DNA of 64,000 bases from Clostridiaceae bacterium (GCA_902362725.1 CABIXM010000002.1:188340-252339); one strand, 5' to 3'. Counted from the stretch's first letter, positions 1 to 9,089 are shown. Notes: generated from the letters alone by a model not told the origin. Numbers and translations: made by a program.

Positions 1-15
1 CAACTTGTCAAACAT
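1..15 (-). CDS. prfA: Peptide chain release factor 1, first five codons only (partial)
   Basis: Only the start codon and the residues MFDKL lie inside the window; the rest is beyond the left edge. The start ATG (complement of 13-15) follows a good GGAGGAAC ribosome site. MFDKL is the usual N-terminus of clostridial release factor 1, which reads UAA and UAG and releases the finished peptide. The gene follows prmC, whose product methylates the GGQ glutamine of this factor, and that pairing is common in bacteria. The call rests on five residues plus context. Confidence 0.7.
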
Positions 16-38
16 GCTTGTTCCTCCATTAAAACTCT

Positions 39-869
39 TTATCTGTAATATCCTTCTACGACCCGGTCAAGTCCCGCCAGGTCCTTCACTACCTTTACAT
101 CTGAGAAGCCCTGCTCCCGCAGAAGCTCCGACACGCTCTCTCCCTGATCCCAGCCGATTTCCAGGAAAAGGCCGCCGCCTGCGCGCAGATGCTTCGGCGC
201 TTCTTCGGCAATCTTCCGGTAAAAATACAGCCCGTCCTCGTGGCCGTCCAGCGCCATATAGGGCTCATGGAGCCGCACCTCGTCCATCAGGGTCTCGATT
301 TCCTCCCGCTTAATATAAGGAGGATTGGACACGATCACATCGAAAGCGCCCTCTATCTTATCAAACAAATCGCTTTCGATCAGCTCCGCTTTCACGCCAA
401 GCCGCTCCCGGTTCTGAGCCGCCACCTTTAAGGCTTCCGGAGATAAATCCGCGCCTGTGCCCTCTGCGCCCGCTCTCAGGTGCAGGAGGCTTAAAAGAAT
501 ACAGCCAGAGCCGGTACACAGATCCAAAAAACTCATTCCGTCTTTCAGAAATTTCGCGGTCTCCTCCACCAGCACTTCGGTGTCCTGTCTCGGGATCAGT
601 ACGTGCTCATTGACATAGAAGGAAAGTCCCATAAATTCCTGTTCGCCGGTGATCTGCTGCAGCGGAATCCGCCGTTCCCTTTGATTAAGCGTCTGTCGGT
701 ACTGTTCTTCCTGTTCCGGGGAAATAGCTTCTTCCGGCCAGGCCAGGTAGTGGCTGCGGTTCACGCCCGTACACCACTCCAGCAGGTACCAGGCGTCCAG
801 ATCCGCGTCGGGTACCTGTGCCTCGGTTAGTCTGTCCTTACCAAGCTTCCATGCTTCCCGGAGCGTCAT
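39..869 (-). CDS. prmC: Release factor glutamine methyltransferase PrmC (HemK)
   Basis: The 276-residue product should transfer a methyl group from S-adenosylmethionine to the GGQ glutamine of release factors RF1 and RF2 in the cytoplasm. Residues 1-90 form the helical substrate-binding domain. The Rossmann methyltransferase fold follows, with DLCTGSG at about 116-122 (cofactor loop) and the catalytic NPPY at 182-185. The length is normal for the family. The start overlaps the end of yqhQ by four bases, so translation is probably coupled, and prfA follows directly. Identification is very secure. Confidence 0.96.
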   Translation of the reverse strand: MTLREAWKLGKDRLTEAQVPDADLDAWYLLEWCTGVNRSHYLAWPEEAISPEQEEQYRQTLNQRERRIPLQQITGEQEFMGLSFYVNEHVLIPRQDTEVLVEETAKFLKDGMSFLDLCTGSGCILLSLLHLRAGAEGTGADLSPEALKVAAQNRERLGVKAELIESDLFDKIEGAFDVIVSNPPYIKREEIETLMDEVRLHEPYMALDGHEDGLYFYRKIAEEAPKHLRAGGGLFLEIGWDQGESVSELLREQGFSDVKVVKDLAGLDRVVEGYYR

Positions 870-1960
870 TCTTTTCCCTCCAGAATATCTCCCACGTCTT
901 TCGGCTCCTCAGCCGCGGGCTCTGTAGACTCATCAGAAGCTTCTTCTGCGTCCTCCTCCAGAATCTCTTCCAGATCTCCGGCATTAAGCTGTGCCTCCTC
1001 AGCCTCGTCTACGACCTCGGTCTCAGTCTCCAGGGGCTCTCTGCCCTGCCATGCGCGCCAGTCAAAGACAGCCTCCACGGCGGCGATGGCCACCTCGATC
1101 ATGCCGTCGTCCGGCTCCCTGGTGGTCAGACCCTGCATCCACATACCGGGACGGCTCAATGCCAGCACCAGCTTATTCTCGCTTCTTCCGGCCAGGCGGA
1201 TGAACTCATAGGAGACGCCCGCAATCACCGGTACCAGCGCGATACGGAATACCACACGGAGAATCGGGGATTCCACGCGGATAAAGATAAAGAAGATAAT
1301 GCTGACTACCATGACAATCAGCATAAAGCTGGTTCCGCAACGCTTGTGCTCCCTGGAGCTGTTCCGCACATTTTCCACATTGAGCTCCAGACCGTGCTCC
1401 ACACAGTTGATGCACTTGTGCTCCGCGCCGTGGTACTGGAACACCCGCTGAATATCCTTCATCCGGGAAATCAGCAGAATGTAGCCGATGAAGAGCAGCA
1501 AACGAATGGCTCCCTCGATCAGCGCCAGAATCGTGTCGGACACAATGACCTTTCGGAGCAGCGCCGCCGCGAAATAGGGCAGAATCATGAAGATCGCCAC
1601 CGCCATCACGATGGAAAATGCCACCGTCAGGCCCATCACGACTTTCTCCGCCTTCTCGCCGAACAGCTTATCCACCATGATGTCGGCCTTGGACGGCTGG
1701 GCCTCCTCCTCGTCGTAAAAGCTTGCAGAAAAGGTCAGGCATTTCATACCCAGCACCAGGGAATCCACAAAACTGATGACGCCGCGCACGATGGGAAGCC
1801 GTTTCAGCTTTTTATTGCCGATGCCCTCGTAGGTGCTTAAGTGTACTTCGATCTCTCCGTCCGGCTTTCGCACGCCCACGGAATAGACATCCTGATTTTT
1901 CATCATGATGCCCTCCAGAACCGCCTGTCCGCCAATTCCTGAATATCTTGTTGTACTCAT
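866..1960 (-). CDS. yqhQ: DUF1385 membrane protein (YqhQ family)
   Basis: This 364-residue protein begins MSTTRYSGIGGQAVLEGIMM, the hallmark N-terminus of the DUF1385/YqhQ family. Several hydrophobic segments lie in the middle (about 95-260), and a YHGAEHK motif sits at about 190 in a cytosolic loop. The C-terminus is an acidic, low-complexity tail rich in Glu, Asp and Ala. The function is unknown; in Firmicutes it is regularly found between rpmE and prmC, as here. The ATG at 1960 was chosen because GGAGG lies 11 bases upstream; a second ATG at 1978 overlaps that site and has none of its own. Confidence 0.9.
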   Translation of the reverse strand: MSTTRYSGIGGQAVLEGIMMKNQDVYSVGVRKPDGEIEVHLSTYEGIGNKKLKRLPIVRGVISFVDSLVLGMKCLTFSASFYDEEEAQPSKADIMVDKLFGEKAEKVVMGLTVAFSIVMAVAIFMILPYFAAALLRKVIVSDTILALIEGAIRLLLFIGYILLISRMKDIQRVFQYHGAEHKCINCVEHGLELNVENVRNSSREHKRCGTSFMLIVMVVSIIFFIFIRVESPILRVVFRIALVPVIAGVSYEFIRLAGRSENKLVLALSRPGMWMQGLTTREPDDGMIEVAIAAVEAVFDWRAWQGREPLETETEVVDEAEEAQLNAGDLEEILEEDAEEASDESTEPAAEEPKDVGDILEGKE

Positions 1961-2056
1961 GCGTACTTTTTCCTCCATATATATATCGGAATTTCCTGCT
2001 GTATGCAAAACGGGATGAGATTTTCCAACCTCACCCCGTGCTTACACATCATAATA

Positions 2057-2260
2057 TTATTTTGTAATACCGTACTTACGATTGAATTTATCAATACGTC
2101 CACGAGCTGCAGCAGCCTTCTGCTGACCTGTGTAGAATGAGTGGCACTTGGAGCAGATTTCTACGTGGATGTCCTTCTTTGTAGAACCTGTTACGAATGT
2201 GTTGCCGCAGTTGCAGGTTACGGTTGCCTGATAATACTCCGGATGGATTCCTTCCTTCAT
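2057..2260 (-). CDS. rpmE: 50S ribosomal protein L31 (zinc-binding type)
   Basis: The 67-residue protein starts [10 protein letters not shown] and carries cysteines at 16, 18, 36 and 39, the zinc-binding pattern of the C+ form of L31. It binds the large ribosomal subunit near the central protuberance. A longer reading frame extends upstream, but the ATG at 2260 has an AGAGGTG ribosome site and gives the normal L31 length. A promoter lies about 155 bases upstream, leaving a leader with room for autoregulatory structure. In related genomes rpmE follows rho; here a transporter gene separates them. Confidence 0.96.
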   Translation of the reverse strand: MKEGIHPEYYQATVTCNCGNTFVTGSTKKDIHVEICSKCHSFYTGQQKAAAARGRIDKFNRKYGITK

Positions 2261-2417
2261 GATTTTCACCTCTTCAAATTTATTTTGTGAACTTCTGGTT
2301 GCTGTTTCCCGGCCAATGCTGTTCCGCTGATTCCGCAGCAAGATATCCCGGGCTATCCCTGCAAGTCCCTGCAGTTGAGCTGAGCGCACATATTTCTATA
2401 CATACAACAGCTTCTAG

Positions 2418-2446
2418 ATTATAACACAGGCTTGGCTCGATTACAA
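2418..2446 (-). promoter_or_regulatory. Promoter of the rpmE-yqhQ-prmC-prfA operon
   Basis: On the minus strand TTGTAA (2441-2446) and a perfect TATAAT (2418-2423) are 17 bases apart. Transcription would start near 2410, giving a 5' leader of about 150 bases before rpmE. The 2261-2641 gap otherwise holds only this promoter, the leader and the terminator at 2566-2607. I could not fold the leader reliably. Confidence 0.75.
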
Positions 2447-2565
2447 GCGGAAAGATCCTATTTTTGAAAATAATTTTGGATCGGCGAAAGGCTTTCTCCG
2501 AAACTTTATCACTCTTTTTACTGTAAAACTCTCCATCGGCAATTCCTTGCAGACACTTTATAACA

Positions 2566-2607
2566 GAAAAATCCTGCGGACTGATCATCTCATTCGTCCG
2601 CAGGATT
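2566..2607 (-). terminator. Rho-independent terminator of the CstA-family gene
   Basis: Two perfect 12-base arms (2570-2581 and 2596-2607, AATCCTGCGGAC and its complement) are followed on the minus strand by a short T run. It closes the transcript of the transporter gene just upstream and separates it from rpmE. Confidence 0.85.
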
Positions 2608-2641
2608 CCATCTGTCACTTCTATTATAGAAGTTTTTTATT

Positions 2642-4342
2642 TTAAGCTGCCTCGGTACCTTTCTTCTTCTTAAAAAGCTCCTTGCCCGAAGTGTATACAA
2701 TAATCACGCCCAGCAGCATCAGAAGAATCGCCAGCACAAGCTGCAGTCCCTCCACCATGAACACGCCGGTTCCGGCGGAAAATGCCTTAACCATAGCGAC
2801 AGCTCTCTGTACCAGCGCCGTGAAGGTTACACAGAGCATCACGATAAGGGGCGGAAACAGGGTCCGGTTTTCCCGGCCTGTTACCTTCAGGAATACACAG
2901 AGGGTAATCAGTACCAGGGCGCTTAAGAGCTGGTTCGCGCTGCCGAACAGCGGCCAGATATTCGCGTAACCGATCTGGGTCAGGACGTAGCCAATCAGCA
3001 GGGTCACGACGGTGGAGAAATATTTATTGCAGAGCAGCTTTCTCCAGCCCTCCGCATGCTCCATGTCGTCTACACTGAACAGCTCCTGGAAGGACATACG
3101 TCCAATACGGGCTACAGCATCCAGACTGGTCAGAGCCAGGGCGGATACGCACATGGTCATGAAGCACTGAGCCACATAGACCGGCAGGCCGAACATTTCC
3201 AGGAATCCGGCTACGCCGTTGGAGAAAATCTGGAACGGGGTACCCACTGCGGCGGTTCCGTCAGCGGAGGCTGCAGCGCCTGCCACGCAGAGGGCCAGGA
3301 CTGCCAGAAGGCTTTCCAGAACCATAGCGCCATAACCTACCTTTACCATATCCTTCTCATTTTCGATAGTCTTGGATGAGGTTCCCGAGGATACCAGGCT
3401 GTGGAAGCCGGATACTGCGCCGCAGGCTACGGTGACGAACAGGATCGGGAACAGGTTGCCCAGCTTCTCATTCTGGAAACCGGTGTAAACCGGAAGGTTC
3501 ATGTTCGGATGCGCTACCAGAAGTCCGGCTACCGCGCCAAGAATCATGCCCACGAACATGAAGGTAGTCATATAGTCACGGGGCTGCTTCATCAGCCACA
3601 TGGGCAATACAGACGCCAGGAAAATATAAGCGAAAGTCACATACAGCCATGCGCTCTTGCCGGCTACCAGCGGCAGGTTCATGCCGAGAGCCAGGGAAGC
3701 GAAGGTGAACAGAAGTCCTAAGACAACCTCTTTCCAGCCGTCCAGGTTGAACTTCTTCTGAAGAAGTCCGAAGACTACCGCAAAGCCCATGAAGAACAGG
3801 GAAATGCTTCCGGCTGCGCCGTTGACATTGGCCAGCTCTGCAAGAACCGTTGTGCCTTCTTCCGTGACGGTGTAGGCATTAAAGGTTCCGGCTACCATGT
3901 CGGCGAAGGCTGCGATAACGATCAGGGTGAACAGCCAGCAGAACAGCAGGAACAGCTTCCGTCCGGTCTTGCCGATGTATTTCTCAATCAGCAGTCCCAT
4001 GGACTTTCCTTCATTCTTCACGCTGGCGTACAGGGCTCCGAAGTCGGTGACGGCTCCGAAAAAGATGCCGCCGATGAGAATCCAGAGCAGTACCGGAAGC
4101 CAGCCAAAGGCTGCCGCCTGGATAGCTCCGGTCACAGGGCCTGCGCCCGCGATGGATGAAAACTGGTGGGCGAATACCACCCAGCCGTTGGTGGGAACAT
4201 AGTCCTGACCATCCTCTTTGGTTACTGCCGGGGTCTTAGCCTTGGGATCGATGCCCCATTTCTTCGCCAGCCAGCGGCCGTATAAGGTGTAGCCTGCCAG
4301 CAGACACACCGCTGCGATTACTACGATAACAAGCGTGTTCAT
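2642..4342 (-). CDS. cstA: CstA-family (carbon starvation protein) membrane transporter
   Basis: The 566-residue polytopic membrane protein matches the CstA family, with conserved stretches such as FAHQFSSIAGAGPVTGAIQA (about 58-77), FGAVTDFGALYASVKNEGKS and SGTSSKTIENEKD. About 14-16 hydrophobic segments are visible. Characterised members in E. coli take up pyruvate (BtsT) or are linked to peptide and pyruvate uptake (CstA). This copy is shorter than E. coli CstA, as is common in clostridia. It is a single-gene transcription unit between rho and rpmE, with its own promoter, T-box leader and terminator. The T-box implies that expression follows charging of one tRNA, so an amino acid or peptide substrate is the likeliest inference. 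Confidence 0.88.
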   Translation of the reverse strand: MNTLVIVVIAAVCLLAGYTLYGRWLAKKWGIDPKAKTPAVTKEDGQDYVPTNGWVVFAHQFSSIAGAGPVTGAIQAAAFGWLPVLLWILIGGIFFGAVTDFGALYASVKNEGKSMGLLIEKYIGKTGRKLFLLFCWLFTLIVIAAFADMVAGTFNAYTVTEEGTTVLAELANVNGAAGSISLFFMGFAVVFGLLQKKFNLDGWKEVVLGLLFTFASLALGMNLPLVAGKSAWLYVTFAYIFLASVLPMWLMKQPRDYMTTFMFVGMILGAVAGLLVAHPNMNLPVYTGFQNEKLGNLFPILFVTVACGAVSGFHSLVSSGTSSKTIENEKDMVKVGYGAMVLESLLAVLALCVAGAAASADGTAAVGTPFQIFSNGVAGFLEMFGLPVYVAQCFMTMCVSALALTSLDAVARIGRMSFQELFSVDDMEHAEGWRKLLCNKYFSTVVTLLIGYVLTQIGYANIWPLFGSANQLLSALVLITLCVFLKVTGRENRTLFPPLIVMLCVTFTALVQRAVAMVKAFSAGTGVFMVEGLQLVLAILLMLLGVIIVYTSGKELFKKKKGTEAA

Positions 4343-4419
4343 AATTTTCTCCTCCTCGATGTCTTTTATGTTTACGTCTTTGGTTTCGCCTGTCTCATCA
4401 TCAAATCATCTTATGAATC

Positions 4420-4760
4420 CAAAAAAGCCTTCGTCTTCTCAGATTTCTCTGAAGAAGACGAAGGCTTTCAAATCCTCCGCGTTACCACTTCTCTTGCTGA
4501 CTCGATCGCTGTCAGCCTCTCAGTCACGTCCTCGAGCTCGTCCGGTCTCTTTTGTATCCCGGCTGCTTCCCGATTGAACATGCGCCCCGATAACGGCGGG
4601 CTCCCGGTTCCGACTACTTCTTGTGATATTTTCATCTGAACTGCTTGCAGGGGATGAACTTTTTTCCTGCCTGTCGCCTCACACCACCCGGCGGCTCTCT
4701 GAAAAGCATTGTGAAAAAAATCCGCGTCCTGTTCATTGCATTTGACTTATGAAACAGTAT
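4420..4760 (-). ncRNA. T-box riboswitch controlling the CstA-family gene
   Basis: This explains the 4343-4838 gap. The T-box signature AAGTGGTAACGCGG is at 4477-4490 on the minus strand. It is followed directly by a strong terminator: arms of about 18 bases (4425-4464) and a T run at 4421-4426. Upstream, the AGAGAG and GGGUGGUGUGAG elements of stem I are at about 4670-4700. T-boxes bind an uncharged tRNA and then form an antiterminator. The specifier loop seems to be at about 4643-4650 (GUUCAUCC); I favour UUC (Phe), followed by the expected purine, but AUC (Ile) is possible. Confidence 0.9.
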
Positions 4761-4766
4761 GCTTGC

Positions 4767-4794
4767 ATTATAGTCCTCTTTTTTCAAAAGTCAA
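4767..4794 (-). promoter_or_regulatory. Promoter of the T-box / CstA transcript
   Basis: TTGACT (4789-4794) and TATAAT (4767-4772) on the minus strand with a 16-base spacer. Transcription would start near 4760, just ahead of T-box stem I. Confidence 0.8.
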
Positions 4795-4838
4795 GAGAGA
4801 ATTTTTAAAAAATGTTGTACTTTTTCCGGTACAAATTT

Positions 4839-6467
4839 TTAAATAAACTTGTTCTTTTTCACTGTCTGCACGAACTCCGCGTTGTTCTTGGTGCGGGCGA
4901 ACATGTTCAGAATGTTCTCCACGGCCTCCTCGGGCTTCAGTCCGTTCAGGCCCTTGCGGATAATGTCCATGGCCTCCAGCTCCTCGCCGGTCAACAGCAG
5001 ATCCTCGCGGCGGGTACCGGACTTGGGAATGTCGATGGCCGGGAATACGCGCTTCTCCTGGAGCTTCCGGTTCAGTACCAGCTCCATGTTGCCGGTTCCC
5101 TTGAATTCCTCGTAAATGACATCGTCCATCTTGCTTCCAGTTTCTACCAGTGCCGTTGCAAGAATGGTCAGGCTGCCGCCCTCTCGCATATTGCGGGCCG
5201 CGCCGAAGAAACGCTTGGGCATATGCAGGGCCGCCGGATCAAGACCGCCGGACAGGGTACGGCCGCTGGGCGGAACGGTCAGGTTGTAGGCCCGGGCCAG
5301 ACGGGTGATACTGTCCAGCAGAATCACTACGTCTTTGCCACTCTCCACAAGACGTTTCGCACGCTCGATGACCATTTCTGCTACGCGCTTATGATGCTCC
5401 GGAAGCTCATCGAAGGTGGAGTGAATGACCTCCACGTTCGGTCCCTCGATGGCCTCCTTGATATCCGTCACCTCCTCGGGGCGTTCGTCGATCAGCAGGA
5501 TCAGAAGCTGCATATCAGGGTGATTCCGGGTCACGGACTTGGCCACATCCTTCAGAAGAGTAGTCTTACCAGCTTTCGGCGGAGACACGATCATGCCTCG
5601 CTGTCCTTTCCCGATGGGGGAAATCAGATCGACAATCCGCATGGCGGTGCTTCCGCCCGGACGTTCCAGATGGACGCGCTGGTTCGGGAAAATCGGAGTC
5701 AAATCTTCGAAATTCCGTCTTCTGGCCGCCTCCTCGGGACGCAGGCCATTCACGGTCTTTAAGTACAGAAGCGCCGCGAATTTCTCTGTCTGGGCGCGGA
5801 CTTTTATGTTGCCGCAGAGGATGTCGCCTGTCTTCAGGTTGTATCTGCGGATCAGGGCCGGATTGATGTAGATGTCATTTTCACCGGGCAGATAATTGTC
5901 GCTTCGGATGAAGCCATAGCCGTCTGCCAGCACCTCCAGGATGCCGTTGGCCATCTGGCCGCTGTCCAGGTTCGTAGGCTGCTCCTGCTGGGGCTGCGCC
6001 GCAGTCTGGGTCTGGGAAGACACGTTTCGATCGTAGGCAGGACGTTCGTAACTGCGCTGTTCGTAACGCTCAGTACGTTCCGGCCGCTCATAGCGGTCGT
6101 TCCGCTCATTTCTCTCGTATCGGTCATTTCTTTCATAACGGTCATTCCGATCGCTGCGCTCATTGCGTTCTGTGCGTTCGTAACGGTTCGGACGCTCACT
6201 GCGCTCTGCGCGTTCTGTTCTCTCCACACGTTCTGCCCGCTCCCGCTGCTCTCTCTGCTCCTGGCGCTGTTCGTAGCGCTCCTGGCGTTCCTTCTGATAC
6301 TTCTCCGTCTGGGCTATCTGATCCTGGCGGCTCACTTCCTCATCTTTTTCCAGCATCCGTGTGATCAGATCACTTTTTTTCAGCGTGGAAGTTCCTTTCA
6401 TTCCTCTGGTTTTTGCGATCGCCTTCAGCTGTGCCAGCGGCAATGATTCATATTGTTCTCTGGTCAT
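4839..6467 (-). CDS. rho: Transcription termination factor Rho with an Arg/Glu-rich insertion
   Basis: Rho is a hexameric RNA helicase that ends transcription. The 542-residue protein has the N-terminal Rho helical domain (1-45), an OB-fold RNA-binding domain with GYGFIRS at 183-189, a Walker A loop PPKAGKTT at about 296-303, and the usual Walker B (LIDERPEE) and R-loop regions. Typical Rho is about 420 residues. The extra length is one insertion at about 48-175, made of imperfect ER-, RNDRYERN- and RYER-type repeats followed by a Gln-rich stretch, probably disordered and RNA-binding. The start ATG at 6467 has GAGGAGGA upstream. Confidence 0.97.
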   Translation of the reverse strand: MTREQYESLPLAQLKAIAKTRGMKGTSTLKKSDLITRMLEKDEEVSRQDQIAQTEKYQKERQERYEQRQEQREQRERAERVERTERAERSERPNRYERTERNERSDRNDRYERNDRYERNERNDRYERPERTERYEQRSYERPAYDRNVSSQTQTAAQPQQEQPTNLDSGQMANGILEVLADGYGFIRSDNYLPGENDIYINPALIRRYNLKTGDILCGNIKVRAQTEKFAALLYLKTVNGLRPEEAARRRNFEDLTPIFPNQRVHLERPGGSTAMRIVDLISPIGKGQRGMIVSPPKAGKTTLLKDVAKSVTRNHPDMQLLILLIDERPEEVTDIKEAIEGPNVEVIHSTFDELPEHHKRVAEMVIERAKRLVESGKDVVILLDSITRLARAYNLTVPPSGRTLSGGLDPAALHMPKRFFGAARNMREGGSLTILATALVETGSKMDDVIYEEFKGTGNMELVLNRKLQEKRVFPAIDIPKSGTRREDLLLTGEELEAMDIIRKGLNGLKPEEAVENILNMFARTKNNAEFVQTVKKNKFI

Positions 6468-6583
6468 TCCCTGTCCTCCTCATTCTTTGCCTGTCAACTC
6501 TGTAATTTAAAATACGCAAACTTCTGCATTTTTTCTCATTGGGAAGCCCGCCCGGATATGTGGCGGATTGGAACTTTGGACTT

Positions 6584-6612
6584 ATTATACCTGATTTTCC
6601 ATAAATATGCAA
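6584..6612 (-). promoter_or_regulatory. Promoter of rho
   Basis: TTGCAT (6607-6612) and a perfect TATAAT (6584-6589) on the minus strand, 17 bases apart. The leader before rho is about 110 bases. Confidence 0.75.
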
Positions 6613-6624
6613 ACGTATTTTTAC

Positions 6625-6653
6625 TTCACAATCCGCCAAAGTAATGCTAAAAT
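6625..6653 (+). promoter_or_regulatory. Promoter of the glycerophosphotransferase gene
   Basis: TTCACA (6625-6630) and TAAAAT (6648-6653) with a 17-base spacer, divergent from the rho promoter. The predicted start (about 6660) lies only about 12 bases before the ATG at 6672. Confidence 0.6.
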
Positions 6654-6671
6654 AAGAGAAATTAAAACAGG

Positions 6672-7838
6672 ATGGTGTCGATTGTGATAAAAAAACTGAT
6701 TTTGCCCGTCTATCTGTGGGCGCACCGGCTGATGATAAAAGTCTGCTGGAATATTTTCATACATTTTCCACTGGATCGAAAGAAAGTGGTCTTCAGTAAT
6801 TTCAACGGCGGCGGCTACGGCGACAATCCCAAGTTTATCGCCCAGGAATTTCTGCGGCGGAATCTGGACTGGAAGCTTTACTGGGTGGCGGAAGGCCACT
6901 ACGATCTCCCCGCCGGCCTCACGCCTGTGCGCCCCAACACGGTGGCTTTCGTCTGGCATATGGCCACGGCCGGAACCTGGATCGACGATACCCGGAAGCT
7001 CTATTATTATAAAAAGCGGCCCGGTCAGTTCTATATTCAGACCTGGCACGGAGGCCTGGGGCTGAAGAAGGTGGAAAAGGACTGCGAAGAAGCTCTTTCC
7101 AAAGAGTATGTCGCTTTCGCGAAGGAAGATTCACTGCACACGGATCTCCTGCTGGCCTGCTGCCGCTGGGAGAGCGAATCTTACCGGGAGGCCTTCTGGT
7201 ACGACGGCCCGATTCTGGAAAAGGGCATTCCGAAAAATGATATTTACTTTGAAGATCCTGCGCCTTATATCCGAAAGGTACATCAGCATTTCGGCCTGCC
7301 TGAGGGCACCAGGCTGGCGCTCTACGCTCCCACCTACCGGGACAGCCGCAAGACCGATATGTACAACCTGGATTACAACCAGCTTCTGACCGCCCTTAAG
7401 AAGCGCTTCGGCGGCAGCTGGGCCGTTCTGGTGCGGATGCATCCCAACGTCAGCTACAAGGATTACCCTCTGACCTACACGGATCGCATTCTGAACGCCA
7501 GTCCCTATGAAAATATGCAGGAGCTCCTGGTGGCCTCCGATATCATCATCAGTGATTACTCCGGCTGTGCCTTCGATTTTCCCATGATCGGCAAGCCCGG
7601 CTTTCTCTACGCCGAGGATTACGAGGAAATGAAGCGCACCAAGGACTACTATTTCCAGCTGGAAGATCTGCCCTTTACGCTGGCCCTTACGAATGAGCAG
7701 CTTATGGAGCAGATCAAACAGTTCGATGAGGATGATTATCAGAAGAAGTGTAAGGAATTCTGCGATATGCTGGGCTTCTATGATGACGGGCATGCGTCAG
7801 CGACGGTGGTAGATTTGATTCTTGCGAAAATGAAATAA
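6672..7838 (+). CDS. CDP-glycerol:glycerophosphotransferase family protein (TagF/TagB-like)
   Basis: The 388-residue protein matches the family that transfers glycerol- or ribitol-phosphate from CDP-activated donors onto teichoic acids or other wall glycopolymers at the inner membrane face. Visible family features are TWHGGLGLKKVEKD (about 125), KNDIYF, LYAPTYRDS, a conserved RMHPN, and DIIISDYSGCAFDF (about 293-306). It corresponds to a single catalytic domain without the long N-terminus of polymerases, so it could be a primase-like or capsule enzyme. It stands alone. The ATG at 6672 lacks a clear ribosome site; the GTG at 6684, four codons later, has AGGA upstream and may be the true start. 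Confidence 0.9.
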   Translation: MVSIVIKKLILPVYLWAHRLMIKVCWNIFIHFPLDRKKVVFSNFNGGGYGDNPKFIAQEFLRRNLDWKLYWVAEGHYDLPAGLTPVRPNTVAFVWHMATAGTWIDDTRKLYYYKKRPGQFYIQTWHGGLGLKKVEKDCEEALSKEYVAFAKEDSLHTDLLLACCRWESESYREAFWYDGPILEKGIPKNDIYFEDPAPYIRKVHQHFGLPEGTRLALYAPTYRDSRKTDMYNLDYNQLLTALKKRFGGSWAVLVRMHPNVSYKDYPLTYTDRILNASPYENMQELLVASDIIISDYSGCAFDFPMIGKPGFLYAEDYEEMKRTKDYYFQLEDLPFTLALTNEQLMEQIKQFDEDDYQKKCKEFCDMLGFYDDGHASATVVDLILAKMK

Positions 7839-7854
7839 ATTTTTATACCAAGCG

Positions 7855-7896
7855 AAAACAGGAAGGAATCCACACATGTGAATTTCTTCCTGTTTT
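7855..7896. terminator. Bidirectional terminator between convergent genes
   Basis: A hairpin of AAAACAGGAAG and its complement, with A-rich and T-rich flanks on both sides. It can end both the glycerophosphotransferase transcript (plus) and the M20 peptidase transcript (minus). Confidence 0.85.
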
Positions 7897-7910
7897 CTGT
7901 TTCCTCTTTC

Positions 7911-9059
7911 CTATATTTCTACATAATCCAGCATCAACGCCAATGCAATCCGAAGTCCATTCTCCAGACTGGAAAGCTCAATCCACTCTTCCCGCGTATG
8001 CGCCAGCGCGCCTCTCACGGTTCCTACCGTATTCGCCACGATTCCCAGTGAAAGCGGCACATTACTATCGGTAGAATAAGCCGCAAAATCAATCGGATCC
8101 TGATACCAGGTTTCAATGACATCCACCGTATGCTCTGTAAACGCCTTCAGCGCGTCCGCGTCCACCGGTCCGTTACCCGGCCGCACGCCTAAAAGCTCCA
8201 CCTCGATCTCGCCGCCGCGTCCCCGCACCGACTCCACTGCCGCATCAAGCCGCTTTTCCATCTCCTCCAGACACTTCTGGGAGGTAGACCGGAATTCATA
8301 CAGCATATACGCCTCCTGGGCGATGGAATTGACCGTCGTACCGCCCTCCATGCGTCCGATATTGTAGGTGGTAAAAGCGTCCCCATCCTTCGGCGCTTCA
8401 ATCTTATAGAGCCGCTCCGTCAGATCACAGAGAATCTCCAGCGCGTTCGGATCACCGAAATTGATATAGGAATGACCGCCCCGGGTCTTACAGGTGATAC
8501 GATATCGGTAAGAACCCACTGCACAGCTGCAGCACTGGGGTTCATAGCCGTCAAAGGAATAAAAAGCCTTGATCTTCGATCCATAGGTGGCAAATAGTGC
8601 CTTCGTGCCATCCAGATTGCCCAGACCCTCCTCGCAGGCATTTGCCACAAAGAGAATGCCGCACTTCGGCTTCAGCTCATGATTCATCAGATACTTTGCG
8701 CCCATCATCAGATTCACCAGATTGCTGGTATCATCGCCGATGCCTGGCGCGAAAAGCTTTCCGTCCTCCTCCTTAAGAGGCAGCTCTGTAGTATCCGGGA
8801 ACACGATATCCGTATGCGCTGCGAAGACCACCAGCTCCTCCGCATCCGGGTCGCCCAGTCTGCAGATCACATTCTTCGCGTCATCAATATGCACATCCTC
8901 CGCGCCCTGCTTCTGAAACCAGTCCCTGCAGAATGCCGCCCGCATATCCTCCTGATGAGAGGGGGCCGGAATCACACCCAAAGTTTTTAAGAGTTCCTTC
9001 TGCTCAGACGCTGCTTCAGCGGCATACTGTTCCGCCAGTTCTTTGATTTTCTCGTTCAT
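7911..9059 (-). CDS. M20-family metallopeptidase / deacylase
   Basis: The 382-residue protein has the M20 layout: a catalytic domain with the metal ligand motif VFAAHTDIVFPD (about 78-89), a second ligand region GIGDDTSN (about 107), and ACEEGLGN (about 142), where the EE pair carries the general base. The inserted dimerisation domain begins near GGHSYINFGDPNA. M20 enzymes cleave dipeptides, tripeptides or N-acyl amino acids using two metal ions. It follows the SLC13-like permease gene after 30 bases, so the pair probably imports and then hydrolyses one substrate. The exact substrate cannot be read from the sequence. Confidence 0.88.
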   Translation of the reverse strand: MNEKIKELAEQYAAEAASEQKELLKTLGVIPAPSHQEDMRAAFCRDWFQKQGAEDVHIDDAKNVICRLGDPDAEELVVFAAHTDIVFPDTTELPLKEEDGKLFAPGIGDDTSNLVNLMMGAKYLMNHELKPKCGILFVANACEEGLGNLDGTKALFATYGSKIKAFYSFDGYEPQCCSCAVGSYRYRITCKTRGGHSYINFGDPNALEILCDLTERLYKIEAPKDGDAFTTYNIGRMEGGTTVNSIAQEAYMLYEFRSTSQKCLEEMEKRLDAAVESVRGRGGEIEVELLGVRPGNGPVDADALKAFTEHTVDVIETWYQDPIDFAAYSTDSNVPLSLGIVANTVGTVRGALAHTREEWIELSSLENGLRIALALMLDYVEI

Positions 9060-9089
9060 AAGTCTTCTCCTTTTCCTAAACCCCTTATT

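Noticed and set aside
818-1840. A 340-codon plus-strand frame opposite yqhQ
   Set aside because: Rich in His and Gln without domains; a by-product of codon use in yqhQ.
1978-1995. A third copy of the structured repeat near TATCGGAATTTCCT
   Set aside because: Only 14 bases match copy A and none of the other hairpins are present.
2280-2618. A 112-codon minus-strand frame between the CstA gene and rpmE
   Set aside because: It runs across a terminator, a promoter and the rpmE leader, and has no ribosome site.
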